Source: an uncultured Kangiella sp. (GTDB lineage: Bacteria > Pseudomonadota > Gammaproteobacteria > Enterobacterales > DSM-103792). From it: DNA of 9,786 nucleotides. The stretch spans positions 1-9,786 of the forward strand of contig CAMLNB010000133.1 in the NCBI GenBank assembly GCA_946481205.1, in the 5' to 3' direction. Shown piece after piece: positions 5,984 through 9,786 of the stretch. Within the stretch, counting starts at the first letter, position 1, and each line of letters starts with the position of its first letter. The translations under genes and the position numbers were made by a program. The notes beneath the pieces were generated by a model, which saw only the letters and a list, made by a program, of their open reading frames with translations, ran no database searches and was not told the origin of the DNA.

Positions 5984-6658
5984 ATGTCCGAACGGGGTGA
6001 GTTGGAAAAAATCCGCATCAAGGCTTTCGAACAGCCGGACTGCAGCGGTAGCGAGGTTGGCGAATTCACGGCCTACGTCAATCCGCACGAGATCACGCTC
6101 GCCTATGAAATGGAGTATGACGCCGGCCAAGGCTCGGGCACCACCAACAGCCGGATGGAGTTCAAGAAAGTCAAACCCGGCGATATGTCCTTGACCTTTT
6201 TCATCGATGGCACCGGCGCCAATGGTGCCGTGGTCGATGTTCAAACCGAGGTCGATAAGTTTCAGACCGTGACCGGTTACAACGGCAATATCCACCGGCC
6301 GAATTATTTGAAGGTGGTCTGGGGCACCTTGCAGGTCAAACGCTGCATCCTAAAAAGTGCTTCGATTGCCTACAAGATGTTCAAGTCGAACGGGGTGCCA
6401 TTGCGAGCGGTGATCTCCGCAACGTTCACGGACAGCGTCGACGATCAAACCCGGGTGGCCTTGGCGCAGGATTCGTCGCCAGATCTGACCCATGTGCGTC
6501 AGGTCAAGGCCGGCGATAACCTGCCCTCGCTGTGTTACCAAATCTATGGCGATCCGAGCCTGTTTCGGCAAGTGGCCGAGGCCAATGGCCTGGACCATTT
6601 TCGCGAGCTCAAAACCGGCAGCCGGATTTTCTTTCCGCCGCTGCAGAAGTCCGTCTGA
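5984..6658 (+). CDS. LysM-domain baseplate/tube-initiator protein (Pvc7/Afp7-like)
   Basis: The 224-residue protein has an N-terminal eCIS domain (LEKIRIKAFEQPDCSG at 7-22, FTAYVNPHEITLAYEMEY at 28-45, a MSLTFFIDGTGANG strand-turn, and PNYLKVVWGTLQVKRCILKS) and a C-terminal LysM domain at about 171-220 (VKAGDNLPSLCYQIYGDPS...RELKTGSRIFFPP). In PVC/Afp-like particles and in T4 (gp53), such LysM proteins sit in the inner baseplate and link the spike hub, the first tube rings and the wedges; they are not thought to act on peptidoglycan. The gene follows DUF5908 by 3 bases with only a weak GAG-type ribosome binding site, suggesting coupled, low-level translation. Length is normal for the family. 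Confidence 0.93.
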   Translation: MSERGELEKIRIKAFEQPDCSGSEVGEFTAYVNPHEITLAYEMEYDAGQGSGTTNSRMEFKKVKPGDMSLTFFIDGTGANGAVVDVQTEVDKFQTVTGYNGNIHRPNYLKVVWGTLQVKRCILKSASIAYKMFKSNGVPLRAVISATFTDSVDDQTRVALAQDSSPDLTHVRQVKAGDNLPSLCYQIYGDPSLFRQVAEANGLDHFRELKTGSRIFFPPLQKSV

Positions 6659-6676
6659 GCGAGGCGAGGAACGACG

Positions 6677-8419
6677 ATGAGCGAAGCGCGCACCCTGCCA
6701 GTTGCTGCCGAGCATCGCGAGTTCACCATCAAAGTGGGTGGACAGCCGGTTGCGCGTGAGCATCAGCTGCTTGCGGTGTCGGTGCGCAGCGCCGTCAACA
6801 GCATCAGTGCGGCGCGTCTGGTGTATCAGGATGGCGCGGCCAGCAGCAGTGATTTTCCGCTCAGCAATGATGGCCTGTTGGTACCGGGAGCAGAAGTCGA
6901 GGTGCTCGCGGGTTCAAGCGGTGATCCGACTTCCATTTTCAAGGGCGTGATCATTCAGCAATCGCTGAAAGTGCGTGAGCAAAGCGCGGCCCAGCTGGTG
7001 ATCGAATGCCGACACAAGGCCAGCAAGCTGACCGTAGGCCGTCGCAATGCCTGTTATTTCGATCAGAAAGACAGCGATGTGATCAGCGAGCTCTTGTCAG
7101 CGGCAGGTATCAGTGCCGATGTCGAAGAAACGGCGGTGAGTCACGAACAACTGGTGCAGTATCGCGCCACGGACTGGGACTTTCTGCTTACCCGCGCAGA
7201 GGCCAATGGCAAGCTGGTGCTGACCGAAGATGACCAAGTCAAGGTATTGAAGCCGGCCTTGTCTGGTGAAGCGGCCTGTACGCTGCAGTTTGGCGCCACG
7301 GTGTTGGAGTTCGACGGTGAGATCGACAGCCGGTTGCAATTTGCCGCGGTCAAAAGCAAGAGCTGGGATCCGGCGCAGCAAGCGCTGCTCGAATGTGAAG
7401 CCGAAGCGCCGGCACTGGATGGTCCCGGCAATTTCACTCACGACGCACTGGCTGATGTGGCGGGGCTCGACGCATGCCAGTTGCAACATGCCGCGCTCGC
7501 GGAAGATGAAGCGCAACAATGGGCCAATGCCCAGTGGCAGAAAGCACGCATCAGCAAGGTCAGCGGTCGGGCCAAGTGCCAGGGTATTGGCACGATCAAG
7601 CCCGGTCAGGTAGTGACGCTGGCTGGTGTCGGTGATCGTTTCAATGGCGATGTGTTTGTCACCGGGGTCCGGCACGATTTCGATCTGGTGCAGGGCTGGA
7701 AAACCCATGTCCAGTTTGGCAGCCAGCAGCACTGGTTTGCGGAGCAGAAGCCGGTGTCAGCGCCTGCGGCTGCCGCGCTCTTGCCAGTGGTGAAAGGGCT
7801 GCAGATCGGTGTGGTGGTGAGCAATGAAGATCCGGAAGGCGAGCATCGGGTCCGGGTGCGGCTGCCGCTGGTGGATACTGATCAAGATGGCATCTGGGCG
7901 CGGGTAGCGAATCTCGATGCTGGCAAGGAGCGCGGCTTTTTCTTCCGGCCAGAAATCGGTGACGAAGTGGTGCTGGGCTTTCTCGAAGAAGATCCGCGCC
8001 AGGCCATTCTGCTCGGCATGCTGCACAGCAGCGCGCATCCGGCGCCGCTGGAAGGCAGTGATGACAATCCGGAAAAGCGTTTTCAGAGCCGCGAGAAGTT
8101 GGTGCTGTCCTTTAACGACGAGAAGAAAGTGCTGCAGCTGGAAACCCCGGCCGGCAACATCTTGGCGCTTGATGAAGATCAGCAGAAGGTCAGCTTGACC
8201 GATCAGCATGGCAACAAGATCGAGCTCAGCAAGGATGGCATCAAGATCGAGAGCATCAAGGCCATCGAGCTGAAAGCCGCCACCGATTGCAAGTTCGAGT
8301 CCGGCACCGGTTTCTCTGCCAAAGGCGGCACCGAGCTGAAACTCGAAGGCGCAGTCAGCGCGGAGTTGTCCAGCGCGGCAACAACGACGATCAAAGGCGG
8401 CATCTTGCAGCTGAACTGA
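6677..8419 (+). CDS. vgrG: VgrG-type spike protein (Pvc8/Afp8 family)
   Basis: The 580-residue product has the gp27-gp5 fusion layout of VgrG proteins. Residues 1 to about 365 form the gp27-like hub (including the ATDWDFLLTRAEANGKLVL segment near 164-182, a strong VgrG hallmark). Residues about 375-455 form an OB fold (GLQIGVVVSNEDPEGEHRVR..., ending with the GMLHSS motif at 447-452). Residues about 480-580 are an alternating, Lys/Glu/Ser-rich beta-prism spike (DQHGNKIELSKDGIKIES...KGGILQLN). It trimerises and carries the PAAR tip. There is no C-terminal effector extension and no lysozyme domain. AGGA six bases before the ATG supports the start. The next gene, after a 114-base gap, is the PAAR tip. 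Confidence 0.96.
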   Translation: MSEARTLPVAAEHREFTIKVGGQPVAREHQLLAVSVRSAVNSISAARLVYQDGAASSSDFPLSNDGLLVPGAEVEVLAGSSGDPTSIFKGVIIQQSLKVREQSAAQLVIECRHKASKLTVGRRNACYFDQKDSDVISELLSAAGISADVEETAVSHEQLVQYRATDWDFLLTRAEANGKLVLTEDDQVKVLKPALSGEAACTLQFGATVLEFDGEIDSRLQFAAVKSKSWDPAQQALLECEAEAPALDGPGNFTHDALADVAGLDACQLQHAALAEDEAQQWANAQWQKARISKVSGRAKCQGIGTIKPGQVVTLAGVGDRFNGDVFVTGVRHDFDLVQGWKTHVQFGSQQHWFAEQKPVSAPAAAALLPVVKGLQIGVVVSNEDPEGEHRVRVRLPLVDTDQDGIWARVANLDAGKERGFFFRPEIGDEVVLGFLEEDPRQAILLGMLHSSAHPAPLEGSDDNPEKRFQSREKLVLSFNDEKKVLQLETPAGNILALDEDQQKVSLTDQHGNKIELSKDGIKIESIKAIELKAATDCKFESGTGFSAKGGTELKLEGAVSAELSSAATTTIKGGILQLN

Positions 8420-8533
8420 ACGTTTGCAAGCGTGCGCTGAAGTAGAGAAGCCAGGCAGACAGGGCGGTAGAGCGATAACAGGCACATGCAGTAGCCGTAA
8501 GAATGCAACGACATGGACAGAGGGTGAGCAACA

Positions 8534-8812
8534 ATGCCAGCGGCGGTACGCGTAGGAGATGTGACGACACATGGCGGCACGGTCATCGGGCCTGGCATGC
8601 CAACAGTGCTGATCGGCGGCATGCCCGCAGCGGTGCTTGGGGATATGCATGTCTGTTCACTGCCACCGAATGCCCATCAGCCGACAGTCAGTCCGTTTCC
8701 TGCTGGCAGCGCCACCGTGCTGATCGGTGGCAAGCCGGCACTGCGCACGACCGATACCTGTATTTGCGGCGCGATGGCAATTGTCGGCGCACCGACCGTG
8801 ATCATTGCTTGA
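8534..8812 (+). CDS. PAAR-domain spike tip protein (Pvc10/Afp10-like)
   Basis: The 92-residue protein is a stand-alone PAAR domain, which caps the VgrG trimer as a sharp metal-bound cone. It shows the internal two-fold repeat TVLIGGMPAAVLGD (24-37) and TVLIGGKPALRTTD (61-74); the repeat is visible in the DNA as GTGCTGATCGG-y-GGCA at 8606 and 8717. Candidate metal ligands are H13, H39, C41, H48, C76 and C78. No toxin or transmembrane extension is fused. GAGGGTGAG at 8520-8528 precedes the ATG. The stop is followed 10 bases later by the gp25-like gene, whose ribosome binding site overlaps this stop. Confidence 0.96.
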   Translation: MPAAVRVGDVTTHGGTVIGPGMPTVLIGGMPAAVLGDMHVCSLPPNAHQPTVSPFPAGSATVLIGGKPALRTTDTCICGAMAIVGAPTVIIA

Positions 8813-8822
8813 GGGTGGCGAG

Positions 8823-9272
8823 ATGGCCGACAACAGCGAGCTGCAATACCAGTCGTTTCTCGGCACGGGCTGGAGTTTCCCGCCACGCTTTGATCAGGTC
8901 AGCGGTAGCGTGGCGATGACCGCGGATGAGGAGGACATTGCCGCCAGCTTGCAGGTGCTGTTCGGAACGATCCGCGGTGAGCGTTTCCTGAATCCGAAGT
9001 ATGGTCTCAATCTGCGCGAGCTGTTGTTCGAACCGATGAGTACCACGATGACCACCTTCGTCAAGGACAATATCCGCACCAATATTCTGGTTTACGAGCC
9101 GCGCATCGCGGTCGAAAACCTGGCGCTCGATACCAGTCGCCAGTACGAGGGGCGTATCAGCATTCTGTTGGAGTACCGGGTGCGCTCGACCAACTCGCGC
9201 TACAACCTGGTTTACCCGTTCTTCATCAGCGATGGCAGCGAGGTGAAGTTGCCGGTGCCGCCGATGCCGTAA
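8823..9272 (+). CDS. gp25-like baseplate wedge protein (GPW_gp25 family, Pvc9/Afp9-like)
   Basis: The 149-residue product is a GPW/gp25-family baseplate subunit, related to T4 gp25 and TssE, which nucleates sheath assembly. Visible hallmarks are EEDIAASLQVLFGTIRGER at 36-54, NPKYGLNLRELLFEP at 57-71, and the conserved E-P-R triad at 92-94 inside LVYEPRI, which in gp25/TssE contacts the core wedge bundle. The frame is open from an in-frame TTG at 8805, but the ATG at 8823 is preferred because GAGGGTGG (8811-8818) lies just before it. The C-terminal proline-rich tail is unremarkable. Its position directly before the baseplate J gene matches other eCIS loci, although PAAR comes before it rather than after. 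Confidence 0.96.
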   Translation: MADNSELQYQSFLGTGWSFPPRFDQVSGSVAMTADEEDIAASLQVLFGTIRGERFLNPKYGLNLRELLFEPMSTTMTTFVKDNIRTNILVYEPRIAVENLALDTSRQYEGRISILLEYRVRSTNSRYNLVYPFFISDGSEVKLPVPPMP

Positions 9273-9373
9273 CGAAAGACGGTAATACAAACAAGCATGC
9301 CATTGAGCTGTTGGCAGAGGTAACCGGAGGTCATGTCGACACCGGCGGATGATCTGAGGACAGCGACGCGTTC

Positions 9374-9786
9374 ATGGCTGAGCAAAACCTGATAGATCGG
9401 CAAATCTTCGCTGCTGGCCAAAGCCAAACCGAACGGCTGCCGCCGGAGCTGGATGCCCAGTTTGTGGTGGCTGATGAGCGCAGCCCAGCTGATTTGTATC
9501 GATTTTTGCAACGCCTGGCGCCGCATGTGCGTTTCTTTCAGGACGATCCCGCCGTCGCGAGTGGCAACTGGCAGAGCTTTTTTGCTCACGATGCGGCGAC
9601 GATTCAGCGCTGGCTCGACGGCGACCAAGGCGATGCACCGCCGCATCTGGGGCTGCTGCTGAGTTTTCTGAAGCTCTATCAACAGCCACAAGCGCTGTTG
9701 AACGACACCACGGCACGTCATCTGGCGTTTTTCTATCGCGATGTGCTGCGCTTTCAGGCCAAGCCGGCGCTGCCTGATCATGTTCA
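9374..9786 (+). CDS. Baseplate J-like eCIS protein (Pvc11/Afp11-type), N-terminal part, truncated by the window end
   Basis: The frame is open from ATG 9374 to the last base, giving 137 codons. The N-terminus matches the pattern of large eCIS baseplate J/gp6-like wedge proteins: a hydrophilic start, then DERSPADLYRFLQRLAPHVRFF at about 34-55, GNWQSFFAHD at 64-73, and LNDTTARHLAFFYRDVLRF at 109-127. These proteins usually exceed 1000 residues and build the baseplate ring with gp25. An in-frame TGA at 9350-9352 bars any longer upstream start and no other start codon lies between. The only nearby Shine-Dalgarno, GAGGA at 9356-9360, is 13 bases from the ATG, longer than usual. The gp47/J domain itself lies beyond the window. 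Confidence 0.82.
   Translation, partial: MAEQNLIDRQIFAAGQSQTERLPPELDAQFVVADERSPADLYRFLQRLAPHVRFFQDDPAVASGNWQSFFAHDAATIQRWLDGDQGDAPPHLGLLLSFLKLYQQPQALLNDTTARHLAFFYRDVLRFQAKPALPDHV

Noticed and set aside
8420..8533. Possible small gene between VgrG and PAAR
   Set aside because: No open frame with a start and ribosome binding site is seen in the 114 bases; treated as a spacer carrying the PAAR ribosome binding site.
7757..8650. 297-residue minus-strand frame over the VgrG end and PAAR
   Set aside because: It overlaps two unmistakable + strand genes and resembles nothing recognisable.
3435..9786. Type VI secretion system or prophage tail instead of eCIS
   Set aside because: Two tube paralogues, a DUF4255 cap, DUF5908 and an eCIS-type LysM protein are present, and there is no TssB/TssC pair or phage head gene in the window.

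Overview
The window is the start of an extracellular contractile injection system (eCIS) operon: a phage-tail-like protein-delivery particle related to the Photorhabdus PVC, Serratia Afp, Algoriphagus AlgoCIS and MAC particles. It sits directly downstream of a ygiB/ygiC-like housekeeping pair. All recognisable genes lie on the + strand. The moderately GC-rich coding sequence and the ygiBC-like neighbours suggest a proteobacterium, most likely a gammaproteobacterium. The species cannot be fixed from sequence alone, and the CIS genes resemble the families common in Bacteroidetes and other environmental eCIS loci.

Layout. Bases 1-141 are the end of a YgiB-like (DUF1190) gene, and 145-1299 is a full-length YgiC-like ATP-grasp protein. 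A roughly 430-base non-coding gap (1300-1729) follows, holding an AT-rich stretch, a possible sigma70 promoter and a tandem direct repeat. The eCIS genes then run without interruption: DUF4255 tail-terminator/cap protein (1730-2299), a conserved eCIS protein of unknown function (2296-3312), a single contractile sheath (3435-4847), two paralogous inner-tube proteins (4907-5341 and 5345-5791), a 53-residue DUF5908 protein (5819-5980), a LysM baseplate protein (5984-6658), a VgrG-type spike (6677-8419), a PAAR tip (8534-8812), a gp25-like baseplate wedge protein (8823-9272), and the first 137 codons of a baseplate J-like protein (9374 to the window end).

How the genes work together. Sheath and tube polymerise on a baseplate built from the gp25-like, LysM and baseplate-J proteins around the VgrG/PAAR spike. 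The DUF4255 protein, perhaps with the unknown protein beside it, closes the distal end. Sheath contraction would drive tube and spike into a target cell. Tape measure, AAA+ ATPase, tail fibres and cargo toxins are not in the window and are expected downstream.

Points of interest beyond the gene calls are a perfect 13-bp hairpin inside the sheath gene, a two-tier hairpin overlapping the stop codon before the sheath gene, a tandem repeat in the presumed operon promoter region, an eCIS gene of unknown function coupled to the cap gene, and ribosome-binding-site strengths that differ between the two tube genes.
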